A stretch of DNA of 64,000 bases, taken from the NCBI RefSeq assembly GCF_017744045.1, contig NZ_JAGHRD010000008.1. The stretch is one strand, 5' to 3'. Under the pieces are notes generated by a model that saw nothing but the letters and a program-made list of their open reading frames with translations, ran no database searches and had not been told where the DNA came from. Shown here piece after piece: positions 1-8,472 of the stretch; within the stretch, counting starts at the first letter, position 1, and every line of letters starts with the position of its first letter. This DNA comes from Pelagimonas sp017744045. Its GTDB lineage: Bacteria > Pseudomonadota > Alphaproteobacteria > Rhodobacterales > Rhodobacteraceae. The position numbers were made by a program, and so were the translations under genes.

Positions 1-419
1 TCTGCGTTGGCATGGCCGAACGCGCCCTGGAACTAGGGCTGGAATACGCCAAGATTCGCGAACAATTCGGCAAACCGATTGCAAGTTTCCAGATGATGCA
101 GTCGAAACTGGCCGAGATCTACACCGAGGTCGAAACCGCGCGCGCATTCGGTTATCGGGCACTGGCCGCCTGTACGGGCCTACCAAAAGGGGCCGGGGGC
201 CGTGGCGAAATCCACAAACTGACCGCGGCGGCCTGTCTTTACGCAGGCGAGGCATTCAACAAGGCGGTGACCGAAGCCTGTCATATTCATGGTGGCTCTG
301 GCTACATGCAGGACACCGAGATCAACCGGCTGTTCCGCGCCAACAAATTGTTGGAGATCGGCGCGGGAACAAGCGAAGTCCGCAAGATCATCATTGCCGA
401 AGAACTTTTGCGCGCCTGA
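1..419 (+). CDS. Acyl-CoA dehydrogenase, C-terminal part (cut by window start)
   Basis: Only the last 139 or so residues of a FAD-dependent acyl-CoA dehydrogenase are present; the frame is open to the window edge, so the true start lies to the left. The visible part is the C-terminal helical domain: the REQFGKPIASFQ segment that packs at the dimer interface, then IHGGSGYMQDTEINRL and an ending GAGTSEVRKIII, typical of the family. It closely resembles the next gene in the same regions, so the two are probably recent paralogues in one operon (14 bases between stop and start). It would oxidise an acyl-CoA at C2-C3 and pass electrons to ETF. Confidence 0.93.
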   Translation, partial: CVGMAERALELGLEYAKIREQFGKPIASFQMMQSKLAEIYTEVETARAFGYRALAACTGLPKGAGGRGEIHKLTAAACLYAGEAFNKAVTEACHIHGGSGYMQDTEINRLFRANKLLEIGAGTSEVRKIIIAEELLRA

Positions 420-432
420 GGGGGACGAGACA

Positions 433-1632
433 ATGAACAAGCAACTGCGCAACGACACCGCTCTGCCAACACATTTCATGACGGACGAACAGCAGGCCCT
501 GGCCGATCAGGCCGGCAAGTTCTTCATGTCCGAATTCCACCATCTGAATGCGGAAATGGACGATACTGATGACCTGCCGTCTTCGGTTTTCCCCAAGCTG
601 GGCGAAATGGGCTACCTGGGACTGAACGTGCCGACGGAATTCGGCGGTGCCGGGCTCGATTTTACCTCGGCCTGTATCATCACCGAGGAAATGTCGCGCG
701 CCTCGGCGGCCATCGGACTGACCCATGTGGCGCACGACAACCTCTGCGTCAATAATATCTATCGCAACGCCAATGACGAGTTGCGCCGAAAATACCTGCC
801 AGGTCTGTGCGACGGCACGCTGGTGGGTGCCCTGGGTCTGACCGAACCCGGCGCGGGGTCTGATGCGCTTGGCTCGATGCGGACCACGGCCAAAAAGGAT
901 GGCGACGACTACATCCTGAACGGCGCCAAGATCTACATCACCAATGGGCCGATTGCCGATCTGGTGCTGGTCTATGCCAAGACATCGCCCGAAAAAGGGG
1001 CCAAGGGCATTTCCGCCTTTATCGTGGAAACCGACACGCCCGGTTTCAAGGTGGCGCAGAAGCTGAACAAGATGGGATTCCGGGGCTCGCCGACGGGCGA
1101 ACTGGTATTCGAAGATTGCCGTGTTCCGGCCAGAAACATGGTCGGCAAGCTGGATGGCGGGGTTGCCGTTACCATGTCCGGACTTGATCTGGAACGTGCC
1201 ATCGTCTGTTTCAACGCTCTGGGCATTGCGCAGCGGGCGCTGGATATTTCCATCGATTACGCCAAGACACGCCAGCAATTCGGCAAACCGATCGCCAGTT
1301 TTCAGATGGTTCAGGCGATGCTGGCCGACATGTATACGCAGATCGAGGCCGCGCGGAGCCTGTCCTTGCGCACCGCTGCCATGTGTGAAGGCCTCGAAGA
1401 GGGCGAAGGCGGGCGCGGCGAAATACACAAGCTCACCGCTGCGGCGATCTACAAGGCCGCTGAGGCGACATCCTTCGTGCTGGACAAAGCTGTCCAGATT
1501 CACGGCGGCTCGGGTTACATGCGTGATACAGAAGTGAACCGGCTATACCGGACCGGTCGCGTGCTTGAGGTCGGCGCAGGCACCCAGGAGGTTCGCAAAC
1601 TCATCATCTCTGGCGAATTGCTGAAGAACTAG
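433..1632 (+). CDS. Acyl-CoA dehydrogenase, isovaleryl-CoA dehydrogenase-like
   Basis: A full-length (399 aa) acyl-CoA dehydrogenase with the N-terminal helical, beta-barrel (LTEPGAGSDALG, then the YITNGPIADLVLVYAK strand) and C-terminal helical domains in order. The helix carrying LDLERAIVC has a Glu where isovaleryl-CoA-type enzymes have their catalytic base, which points to branched short or medium acyl-CoAs. The frame is open further upstream, but ATG 433 follows a GGGGAC ribosome site and the protein aligns from there. It sits between a paralogue and an SDR, suggesting one step of a beta-oxidation operon. The exact substrate is not deducible. Confidence 0.93.
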   Translation: MNKQLRNDTALPTHFMTDEQQALADQAGKFFMSEFHHLNAEMDDTDDLPSSVFPKLGEMGYLGLNVPTEFGGAGLDFTSACIITEEMSRASAAIGLTHVAHDNLCVNNIYRNANDELRRKYLPGLCDGTLVGALGLTEPGAGSDALGSMRTTAKKDGDDYILNGAKIYITNGPIADLVLVYAKTSPEKGAKGISAFIVETDTPGFKVAQKLNKMGFRGSPTGELVFEDCRVPARNMVGKLDGGVAVTMSGLDLERAIVCFNALGIAQRALDISIDYAKTRQQFGKPIASFQMVQAMLADMYTQIEAARSLSLRTAAMCEGLEEGEGGRGEIHKLTAAAIYKAAEATSFVLDKAVQIHGGSGYMRDTEVNRLYRTGRVLEVGAGTQEVRKLIISGELLKN

Positions 1633-1641
1633 GGGCGGAAC

Positions 1642-2496
1642 ATGAGCGAAGCGAAATCAAGGCGTTACGCGTCGGATCTCATGGCGGGTCAAGTTGCCCT
1701 GGTCACGGGGTCCGGATCTGGAATGGGCCGGGCGACGGCGATCGAAATGGCCGCTTGCGGGGCAAGGCTTGCGCTGTTCGCGCGCCGCGAAGAGCCGCTG
1801 GAAGAGACCGCCGAAATGATCCGGGCGGCGGGGGGCGAGGCCTTTGTCGTGCCCGGAGACACCCGCGACGAAGACAGTATCGAAGCTGCGATGGGGCGGA
1901 TCAAGGACCACTATGGGCAGTTGGATGTTTTGGTGAACAATGCCGGCGGCCAGTATATCGCGGCCGCCCGCGATATCACCAACAAGGGCTTCGAAGCCGT
2001 GATCCGCAACAACCTGATCGGATCTTGGCAGATGACCCGGGCAGCGGCGGATCACTTCATGTACGACAATGGTGGATCGGTTGTGTTTGTCACCGCCATC
2101 TCTGCGCGCACCGCGCTTACCGGCTTTACACACACCGTCGCCGCCCGCGCCGGTGTGACGGGCATGATGAAAACGCTGGCCGCCGAATGGGGCGAGTACG
2201 GCATCCGGCTGAACTGTGTCGCGCCGGGCACGATCAAGACCGATGCGCTTGGCCGCTATCCGATTCCGCCGGAACAGTGGAAAAAGCTGAACCGCTCGGT
2301 GCTAAACCGGATGGGGGCGGCCGAGGACATCGCAGGCACGATCATTTTCCTGGCCTCGAAACTTGGCGGTTTCATCACCGGAGAAGACATTTATGTAGAC
2401 GGCGGTGAAACCTTGCATATGGGTCATGACGCGCGGGACATGATCAACCCCGCGATGTTCGAGAAACGCGAACGGGGAGATGGCAAGAATGAATAA
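1642..2496 (+). CDS. Atypical SDR oxidoreductase lacking the YxxxK catalytic pair
   Basis: A 284-aa Rossmann protein with the classical cofactor motif TGSGSGMG (near residues 22-29) and the NNAGGQ motif, so NAD(P) binding is likely. Where classical SDRs have Tyr-x3-Lys, this one reads HTVAARAGV: Tyr is replaced by Thr and Lys by Arg. 2,4-Dienoyl-CoA reductases of the SDR family also lack the normal Tyr, so a reductase role on an unsaturated acyl-CoA is one possibility; loss of activity is another. The SDR at 52272-53126 has the same replacement (HTCAARAGV). It starts 9 bases after the dehydrogenase and overlaps the next gene. Confidence 0.85.
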   Translation: MSEAKSRRYASDLMAGQVALVTGSGSGMGRATAIEMAACGARLALFARREEPLEETAEMIRAAGGEAFVVPGDTRDEDSIEAAMGRIKDHYGQLDVLVNNAGGQYIAAARDITNKGFEAVIRNNLIGSWQMTRAAADHFMYDNGGSVVFVTAISARTALTGFTHTVAARAGVTGMMKTLAAEWGEYGIRLNCVAPGTIKTDALGRYPIPPEQWKKLNRSVLNRMGAAEDIAGTIIFLASKLGGFITGEDIYVDGGETLHMGHDARDMINPAMFEKRERGDGKNE

Positions 2497-3292
2497 ACAG
2501 CCCGTCCTTCTGGAGATTTCCGACAGGATCGCTACGGTTACGCTGAACGACCCCGAGCGGCGCAACCCGGTCACCGGCAACGACATGATCGCTGCCCTTC
2601 TGGAGACCTTCGCCAAGGTGCAGGCCGATCCTCAGGTCAGCGTGATGATCCTGACCGGGGCCGACCCGGCCTTTTGTGCAGGCGGGGACATCAAGGAGAT
2701 GAACGATCCCGACAGCGTGTTCCGCAAGGAGCCGCTGGCGGCGGCGCAGAGTTATGTTGATGGGGTGCAGCGGCTGCCGCTTGCGCTCTACAACATGGAT
2801 ATTCCGACGATCGCCGCAGTCAACGGCCCGGCGGTGGGCGCGGGGTGCGACCTGACCATGATGTGCGACATGCGCATCGCGTCGGAAAAAGCAAGGTTCG
2901 GCGAGGTGTTTCTGAATCTCGGAATCATTCCGGGCGATGCGGGCAGCTGGTTCCTGTTGCGTCGTCTGGGCCACCAGAAGGCCGCCGATCTGACCTTCTC
3001 AGGGCGCATGGTCGAGGCCAAGGAAGCGCTGGAGCTTGGTATGGTGCTTGAACTTGTGCCTCATGAAAAATTGATGGAACGGGCCCGCGAACGGGCCGCT
3101 GTCATCGCCGCGAAACCGCCGCGCGCGGTGCGGGTCGCCAAGCGTCTGATGCGCAATGCCGAACGGATGGACCTGCCGGATTTCCTGAATTCCGCAGCGG
3201 CCTATCAGGCGCTCATGCATCAGACCGAAGACCATCACGAGGCTGTTGCTGCGTTCATCGAGAAACGAAAACCCAACTTCACGGGACGTTAA
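2489..3292 (+). CDS. Enoyl-CoA hydratase/isomerase family (crotonase)
   Basis: A 267-aa crotonase-fold protein. The oxyanion-hole segments AFCAGGDIKEM and GPAVGAGCDLTMMCD are present. Of the two glutamates of true hydratases, the first position is Asp (GAGCD) and the second is Phe (FGEVFLNLG). An Asp in PGDAGSW may act instead, so an isomerase, hydrolase or other crotonase reaction is more likely than simple hydration. I chose ATG 2489 because GGGGAG lies 9 bases upstream; an ATG at 2480 sits on top of that site. It overlaps the SDR stop by 8 bases, indicating translational coupling. Confidence 0.88.
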   Translation: MNKQPVLLEISDRIATVTLNDPERRNPVTGNDMIAALLETFAKVQADPQVSVMILTGADPAFCAGGDIKEMNDPDSVFRKEPLAAAQSYVDGVQRLPLALYNMDIPTIAAVNGPAVGAGCDLTMMCDMRIASEKARFGEVFLNLGIIPGDAGSWFLLRRLGHQKAADLTFSGRMVEAKEALELGMVLELVPHEKLMERARERAAVIAAKPPRAVRVAKRLMRNAERMDLPDFLNSAAAYQALMHQTEDHHEAVAAFIEKRKPNFTGR

Positions 3293-3304
3293 GGAAAAGA
3301 TCGC

Positions 3305-3787
3305 ATGTCTGACATCACCCAAAAGAAGATGGAGCAAATCGCGCAGATGTGGAATGCGCGCGGCAAGGGTCTGATTACGCATATGGCGCTTGAGATCGAA
3401 GAGGTCTCGACCGAAGGCGTTCGCGTTAGGATGCCGTTCAATCCGGACTTTTGCGTCGATGCGGAACAATCGCTGCTCCACGGTGGTATCCTGACGGCAC
3501 TTCTGGACAGTGTCTTTGGGCTGGCGAACTTTGTTGCCATCGAAGGCGTCAGTACCATGGCCACTCTTGACCTGAGAGTTGATTACCTGCGCCCGGCCCG
3601 TTCGCGCGCGGATGTCATCGTTCAAGCGTATTGTTTTCGCAAGACCCGCCACATCGCCTTCAATTCCGGCAGCGTCTGGTTCGCGGGCCATGAGGATGCT
3701 GAAATAGCCAGGGGAACCGCCTCGTTTGCATTGACGCGCGGCGAAACCAGCCTGTTTGACGCAATGACAAAAGGAAAAACCTCGTGA
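3305..3787 (+). CDS. PaaI-type hotdog thioesterase
   Basis: A 160-aa single-hotdog protein. The LLHGGILTALLDSVFGLA segment is the helix-bearing HGG motif of the PaaI/YbgC-like thioesterases, followed by the LDLRVDYLRPA strand. Such enzymes hydrolyse acyl-CoA esters and often rescue CoA from dead-end intermediates of aromatic or branched acid breakdown. It is 12 bases after the crotonase and its stop overlaps the next thioesterase start (TGATG), so the two hotdog proteins are co-translated and may form a heteromer. Substrate unknown. Confidence 0.85.
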   Translation: MSDITQKKMEQIAQMWNARGKGLITHMALEIEEVSTEGVRVRMPFNPDFCVDAEQSLLHGGILTALLDSVFGLANFVAIEGVSTMATLDLRVDYLRPARSRADVIVQAYCFRKTRHIAFNSGSVWFAGHEDAEIARGTASFALTRGETSLFDAMTKGKTS

Positions 3788-4188
3788 TGGACGTGCAAAC
3801 TGTCAATGCCAATGTATCCCGGGTGCCGTTCTTCCGATTTCTCAACTTTGAGGTCAGACGTCTAGACAGTCTCCATGCTGAGGCGGAAATGACCTTTGAT
3901 GACCGCCATATCGGTAACCCGATCATGGAGTACTACCATGGCGGCATAATCGCGAGTTTTATGGAGGCCACTGCCGCCATCGCGGTACAGCCCGATTTCG
4001 CCGACTTCCCGGCCAAGCCGATCAACCTGACCGTCGATTACCTCAGACCCGGTGTGAAGGGACCGCTTTTTGCGCGCGCTAACGTCACGCGCAAAGGCAA
4101 GCGGATGGCAAGCGTCAGCGTGCTCAGCTGGCAGACGGATCGGGAAAAGGCGGTTGCCGAAGGGCTGTATCACTTCCTTCTGGTCTGA
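3787..4188 (+). CDS. Second PaaI-type hotdog thioesterase
   Basis: A 133-aa hotdog protein with YYHGGIIASFMEATAAIA and INLTVDYLRPG, the same two signatures as its upstream neighbour. ATG 3787 overlaps the preceding stop; a GTG one codon earlier is also possible. Its 3' end overlaps the end of the convergent TetR-fusion gene by 19 bases, so no separate terminator fits between them. Probable role: acyl-CoA hydrolysis for CoA recycling in this pathway. Confidence 0.82.
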   Translation: MDVQTVNANVSRVPFFRFLNFEVRRLDSLHAEAEMTFDDRHIGNPIMEYYHGGIIASFMEATAAIAVQPDFADFPAKPINLTVDYLRPGVKGPLFARANVTRKGKRMASVSVLSWQTDREKAVAEGLYHFLLV

Positions 4189-5570
4189 CCGGGGCAACCG
4201 CTTTCAGGGCTACCTTGTCCTGTGGACGGGGTCGCTTCCCGGTTACAAATGCCTTCCAATAGCAGATTGATGAGCATGCTGGAGAATTCAGGCAGTGATA
4301 GATATCCTTCCACTCCTGCCTTGTTCGGGTCGAACCATTCCACCGTCCAGTTTAAGGCACCCAACATCACTTGGCGCAAGGGGACGATCTTGATATCTGA
4401 CCGTATGGCACCGTCGTCCTGAGCGTCACGGAGTACCCCGTCCCAGAGTTCTCCATATTCATGGCGAATACCCCTGTGCCTCTCCCTGAAATGATTGGGG
4501 AGCATTCCATAGCTTCTGATATTCGCCGAAGTGAATTCGCTTGCCTTGAAGAGGAAATCCAGGTGCGCCCAGATTGCAGTCGCTATCCTGGCGTGATGAT
4601 CGTACGGGGCATCGAATTTCCGCACGGCGCTTTCGACACCTGATAGCAAGTCCTTCAGTCCGGCGTTTAGAACTTCGTCAACGATTGCATCCTTGGAATC
4701 GAAGTGGTAATAGACGCTGCCCGCCTTCATGTTCGCTTCTTCCGCGATCTTCCTGAGCGTCGTCGCCTTGTAGCCATTGTCCCTCAGAACGCGCGCCGCG
4801 GCCGTCAGGATTTCTGCACGGGTCTTAGCCGCCTTGCCGTCGGGGTCCGGAGTTTTGACGTGTGTGGCGGGGCACTGCTTCAAGCCTTCGGTATCCGCCT
4901 TACAATGCAGACACATTCCGTCAAGTATCAGCTTACTCATTCGTTCCGCGAGGATGCGCACCGGATACTTGTCGACATCGTACCATTCTACGGTCCAGTT
5001 CATGGCACTTAGGATGAACTGGCGGATCACAGCAGTGGATATGTCGCTTCGAAGGTGGCCGGCGCGTTTGGCGTCATTCAGGAATTTGCCCCAGGCACCC
5101 GCATATGATGCACGCAATTCGCGATGCGGGGTGCGTGTTTCGTCCGACAACATCGGATAGTTCCGAATATTGGCTGACGTAAAGTCGCTGTCGGTCAATA
5201 GGTAGGTAAGGTGTGTTTCAATCAGCACTTCGAAAGTCTTGCGAAAATCCTCCGAACTTGTCGGTGCCGACCGAACAATTTCACTGACCGCCTGATATAG
5301 TTGACGGACGCCAAGATCGAGAACTTCGCTCAGAATCTGGTCCTTGGATTGAAAATGATAATAAATGCTGCCGGCCTCAATGCCAGCTTCCTGCGCGATG
5401 TCGCGCATAGTCGTTGCGTGATAGCCTTCATACCGAAAAAGTCGCGCGGCCGCAGCGAGTATGGCTTCGCGGGTCCTCTCCGACTTGCTTAGATCGTCAT
5501 TCACTATCCTGGTATCTTCAATCTGTCGTGCCATCCAGTGTCGATACTTGTCGTAGATGAGGCTGTCCAT
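4170..5570 (-). CDS. Tandem double-TetR transcriptional regulator (single-chain fusion)
   Basis: At 466 aa this is about twice the normal TetR length and contains two complete TetR units. HTH 1 lies near residues 32-78 (TMRDIAQEAGIEAGSIYYHF) and HTH 2 near 249-295 (TLRKIAEEANMKAGSVYYHF). The ligand-domain halves also repeat: FTSANIRNYPML/FTSANIRSYGML and MNWTVEWYD/LNWTVEWFD. The linker near residues 218-237 holds a Cys-x2-Cys-x9-Cys-x3-His pattern. I chose ATG 5570, 6 bases from a perfect palindrome, over an ATG further upstream that would place the operator inside the gene. TetR proteins normally dimerise, so one chain may act as a built-in dimer. Likely the local repressor released by a CoA-ester ligand (inference). 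Confidence 0.93.
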   Translation of the reverse strand: MDSLIYDKYRHWMARQIEDTRIVNDDLSKSERTREAILAAAARLFRYEGYHATTMRDIAQEAGIEAGSIYYHFQSKDQILSEVLDLGVRQLYQAVSEIVRSAPTSSEDFRKTFEVLIETHLTYLLTDSDFTSANIRNYPMLSDETRTPHRELRASYAGAWGKFLNDAKRAGHLRSDISTAVIRQFILSAMNWTVEWYDVDKYPVRILAERMSKLILDGMCLHCKADTEGLKQCPATHVKTPDPDGKAAKTRAEILTAAARVLRDNGYKATTLRKIAEEANMKAGSVYYHFDSKDAIVDEVLNAGLKDLLSGVESAVRKFDAPYDHHARIATAIWAHLDFLFKASEFTSANIRSYGMLPNHFRERHRGIRHEYGELWDGVLRDAQDDGAIRSDIKIVPLRQVMLGALNWTVEWFDPNKAGVEGYLSLPEFSSMLINLLLEGICNREATPSTGQGSPESGCPGQTRRK

Positions 5571-5576
5571 TGCAAT

Positions 5577-5598
5577 TAATCTAACAACTGTTAGATTA
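5577..5598. promoter_or_regulatory. TetR operator 1, best copy, with divergent promoters
   Basis: Perfect 10-base arms TAATCTAACA and TGTTAGATTA around a 2-base centre. On the plus strand it fills the spacer between -35 TTGCAA (5570-5575) and -10 TAGATT (5592-5597), 16 bases apart, in front of the BadH-like gene. On the minus strand the left arm supplies another TAGATT (5578-5583) whose start point would fall about 7 bases on, at the regulator's own ATG. Binding would shut both genes, giving autorepression. Confidence 0.85.
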
Positions 5599-5659
5599 CA
5601 TCGGAGAGAGTGTCGAATCAAGCTCTTTTCAAGGTGCAACGGAAGAGGAGGACCTCCAC

Positions 5660-6421
5660 ATGCGAGGGTTGAGTGGAAAACGGGTCGTCGTGACCGGCGG
5701 TGGGAGCGGCATTGGCCGAGCGGTTTGCGAACGGTTCGGCGCGGAGGGTGCCGAAGTCGCCGTTTTCGATCTGAACAAAGCCGGAGCGGATGAAACCGCC
5801 AAACTAATCACTGAATCCGGCGGAAAAGCGACTGCATTTCAGGCGGATATCACCGATCGCGCACAGGTCGACAAGGCCGTCGCCGAGTTCGAATCCGGCG
5901 GACCGATTGATGTGCTGGTGAACAACGCGGGCTGGGACGTGATCAAACCGTTCCTCGACACCGATCCCGACCTTTGGAAAAAGGTCATCGACATAAATCT
6001 TTACGGTCCGCTGAATATGCATCACGCGGTGCTTCCGGGCATGGTCAAGAACGGCGGCGGCCGTGTGGTCAACATCGCGTCCGACGCCGGACGCGTCGGA
6101 TCATCCGGCGAAGCCGTGTATTCGGCCTGCAAGGGTGGCATCATCTCGTTCACCAAAACCGTAGCGCGCGAACTGGCGCGTAAAGGTATTCAATTGAATG
6201 CGGTCGCCCCCGGCCCGACCGATACGCCGCTGTTCGCTCAGGTTGCCGAGGGCGAGGCCGGTCAAAAGATCGCCGAAGGTCTCAAGCGGGCGATTCCGAT
6301 GAAGCGTCTTGCGCAGCCGACGGATTACCCTGGCATCATCTGCTTCCTGTCGTCGGACGACGCAGGGTTCATTACCGGCCAGGTGATTTCGGTTTCGGGC
6401 GGCCTGTCCATGCACGGTTGA
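5660..6421 (+). CDS. badH: BadH-like 2-hydroxycyclohexanecarboxyl-CoA dehydrogenase (SDR)
   Basis: A 253-aa classical SDR with TGGGSGIG, NNAG and a full Ser/Tyr/Lys triad (IASDAGRVGSSGEAVYSACK). From memory the protein matches BadH of Rhodopseudomonas palustris in several distinctive stretches (VNNAGWD, HHAVLPGMV, FITGQVISVSGGL). BadH oxidises 2-hydroxycyclohexane-1-carboxyl-CoA to the 2-keto ester before ring opening. It is preceded by GGAGGA, stands alone between operator 1 and a terminator, and is divergent from the TetR fusion, so it is probably the most directly controlled gene. A related cyclic beta-hydroxyacyl-CoA is equally possible as substrate. Confidence 0.85.
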   Translation: MRGLSGKRVVVTGGGSGIGRAVCERFGAEGAEVAVFDLNKAGADETAKLITESGGKATAFQADITDRAQVDKAVAEFESGGPIDVLVNNAGWDVIKPFLDTDPDLWKKVIDINLYGPLNMHHAVLPGMVKNGGGRVVNIASDAGRVGSSGEAVYSACKGGIISFTKTVARELARKGIQLNAVAPGPTDTPLFAQVAEGEAGQKIAEGLKRAIPMKRLAQPTDYPGIICFLSSDDAGFITGQVISVSGGLSMHG

Positions 6422-6488
6422 AGCCATGGCAGTAGCGCCGGACACCAGGCGTTGCTGCCAAACCGTGCCAAGAGTTACCTCCCCGACT

Positions 6489-6515
6489 GGCCGCGCCTTA
6501 TGTGCGGCCCTTTTT
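6489..6515 (+). terminator. Rho-independent terminator after the BadH-like gene
   Basis: GGCCGC (6489-6494) pairs with GCGGCC (6504-6509), extended inward by a G-U and a C-G pair around a 5-base loop, and is followed by C and five T. It separates the BadH-like gene from the ligase operon that starts at 6535. Confidence 0.85.
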
Positions 6516-6534
6516 CATTCTAGAAAGGTTGCGA

Positions 6535-8472
6535 ATGTTTCAGCCAGGCTCTGAAATCCAGCGGACAAGCACGCTGACCGCATTTCTGAAGGACTGTGGC
6601 ATTCACAGTTACGAGGAGCTCGTCCGCCGTTCGAATGAAGACCCAGACTGGTTCTGGGGCCGGATCATCGACCATGGCGGGATACGGTTCGCGCGGCCCT
6701 ACACCCGGTTGCGAGATATCTCCACAGGGCCTGAATCGATCAGATGGGCCGTGGAAGGTACGTTGAATCTGACGGTAACTTGTCTTGACGCCCGAATTGC
6801 CGCGGGTTTGGGCGACAAGACCGCAATCGACTGGGTCGGCGAAGACGGAAGCCGCCGCCGCTGGAGCTATTGCGACCTTGCCGCCGAAGCCTCCCGCGTC
6901 GCCTCGACCCTTGCCGCGCGCGGTGTAAAGCCGGGTCAGGCGGTGGGCATCTATATGCCGATGATCCCCGAAATCGAGGCCGCGCTTCTGGGTATTGCCC
7001 GGCTGGGCGCGGTTGCCGTGCCGCTGTTTTCCGGCTTTGCGCCCCATGCCATCGTATCGCGCCTGAACGACGCGGATGCCGTGGCGGTGTTGACGGCGGA
7101 TGCCACACCCCGGCGAGGCAAGCCGGTCTGGATGGAAGCGACCCTTGCCCAGGCTTTGACCGACGTGCCATCGGTTCATACCGTGATCAGCCTGCGACGG
7201 TTCGGCGGTGCGATGGCCGATCCGGCCCGCGATCTGGACTGGGCCGAAACAGTGGGGCGGGCCAGTCCGGAGTTTGCCGCCGTTCCGGTCAAGGCCGATG
7301 ACACCTTTCTGATCGCCTATACATCGGGCACCACCGGGCGGCCCAAGGGTGTCGTGCATACCCATTTGGGCGTGCAGGCCAAGGCCACGGCCGATTTCCT
7401 GCTTTGCCTCGACATGAAACGGGATGACCGGCACCTCTGGATGACCGACATGGGGTGGGTCATGGGACCGCTCACCCTTTTGTCGGTGCTCTTGTCCGGT
7501 TCGACCCTGGTGCTGGCCGAGGGCGCACCATCAATGCCCGGCGATCCCTTCAGGCTGCTGCGTCTTGCGTCCGATATGGAGGTCACGCATCTCGGCGTGG
7601 CCCCGACTCTGGTACGGCAGTTCATGACTCAGGATATTGAACCTTTGTCGGGCTACGACTTGTCGCCCCTGCGCATTGTCGCCTCGACCGGTGAACCCTG
7701 GACCGACGAAGCCTGGCTCTGGCAGCTCGATCACATCTGTCGCCGCCGCGCCGTGCCGCTGAACATCTCGGGCGGGACCGAGCTTTTTGGCGCGATCCTG
7801 ACCTCGACCGTGCTGCACGAGCTCAAGCCCGGCGGATTTTCGAACCAGGCCCTGGGTGTCGGGGCCAAGGTTCTGCGCCAGGACGGCAGCGAAGCCGCAC
7901 CGGGCGAGGTCGGGGAACTGGTCGTGACCCAGCCGCCTCTGGGTCTGACCCCGGCCATCTGGGGGGACCGCGATCGCTACCTTGAAACCTACTGGTCCAC
8001 CTTCCCCGGCCTCTGGCGGCACGGCGACTGGGTGCGCTGCGATCCGGACGGGACATGGTATATCCTGGGCCGGTCGGACGACACGCTGAACATCGCCGGC
8101 AAACGCATCGGCCCGCCCGAAATCGAGGCGGCCCTTACCGAAACCGGAGAGGTGGTGGACGCCGCTGCCATCGCGGCACCTGATGACATCAAGGGCGTGG
8201 CCGTCGTCTGCGTCTGCGTAGCGGCACCAAATGTGTCGCCGGACGCGGAGCTCGTGAACCGGCTCAAGGATCGGGTCGGAGAGATCGTCTCGAAACCCTT
8301 CCGCCCACGCGAGATCCACTTTGTCGAAGCGTTGCCCAAGACCCGCAGCATGAAAACCATGCGCCGTGTCGTGCGCGCCGCCTTTCTCGGTGAAGATCCG
8401 GGCGATCTGTCGTCGATCAGCAACCCGGAAACCATTCAGCCCCTCGCAGACCTGCAAAAGGAAAAGTCATGA
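6535..8472 (+). CDS. Acyl-CoA synthetase of the acetyl/acetoacetyl-CoA synthetase type
   Basis: A 645-aa ANL-superfamily ligase. The P-loop IAYTSGTTGRPKGVVH, the A5-like NISGGTELFG, the hinge RSDDTLNIAGKRIGPPEIE and a C-terminal Lys (SMKTMR) are all present, so it should form an acyl-AMP and then the CoA ester. Length and layout fit the acetyl-CoA/acetoacetyl-CoA synthetase branch rather than FadD, suggesting a short or oxo acid. ATG 6535 has AAAGG 6 bases upstream. It is first in a four-gene plus operon whose later members include an AraC regulator. Confidence 0.88.
   Translation: MFQPGSEIQRTSTLTAFLKDCGIHSYEELVRRSNEDPDWFWGRIIDHGGIRFARPYTRLRDISTGPESIRWAVEGTLNLTVTCLDARIAAGLGDKTAIDWVGEDGSRRRWSYCDLAAEASRVASTLAARGVKPGQAVGIYMPMIPEIEAALLGIARLGAVAVPLFSGFAPHAIVSRLNDADAVAVLTADATPRRGKPVWMEATLAQALTDVPSVHTVISLRRFGGAMADPARDLDWAETVGRASPEFAAVPVKADDTFLIAYTSGTTGRPKGVVHTHLGVQAKATADFLLCLDMKRDDRHLWMTDMGWVMGPLTLLSVLLSGSTLVLAEGAPSMPGDPFRLLRLASDMEVTHLGVAPTLVRQFMTQDIEPLSGYDLSPLRIVASTGEPWTDEAWLWQLDHICRRRAVPLNISGGTELFGAILTSTVLHELKPGGFSNQALGVGAKVLRQDGSEAAPGEVGELVVTQPPLGLTPAIWGDRDRYLETYWSTFPGLWRHGDWVRCDPDGTWYILGRSDDTLNIAGKRIGPPEIEAALTETGEVVDAAAIAAPDDIKGVAVVCVCVAAPNVSPDAELVNRLKDRVGEIVSKPFRPREIHFVEALPKTRSMKTMRRVVRAAFLGEDPGDLSSISNPETIQPLADLQKEKS

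Noticed and set aside
391..1503. Long open frame on the minus strand opposite the second dehydrogenase
   Set aside because: No ribosome site or recognisable domain; it mirrors GC-rich codon use of the plus-strand gene, which has clear family motifs. Similar mirror frames elsewhere were dropped for the same reason.
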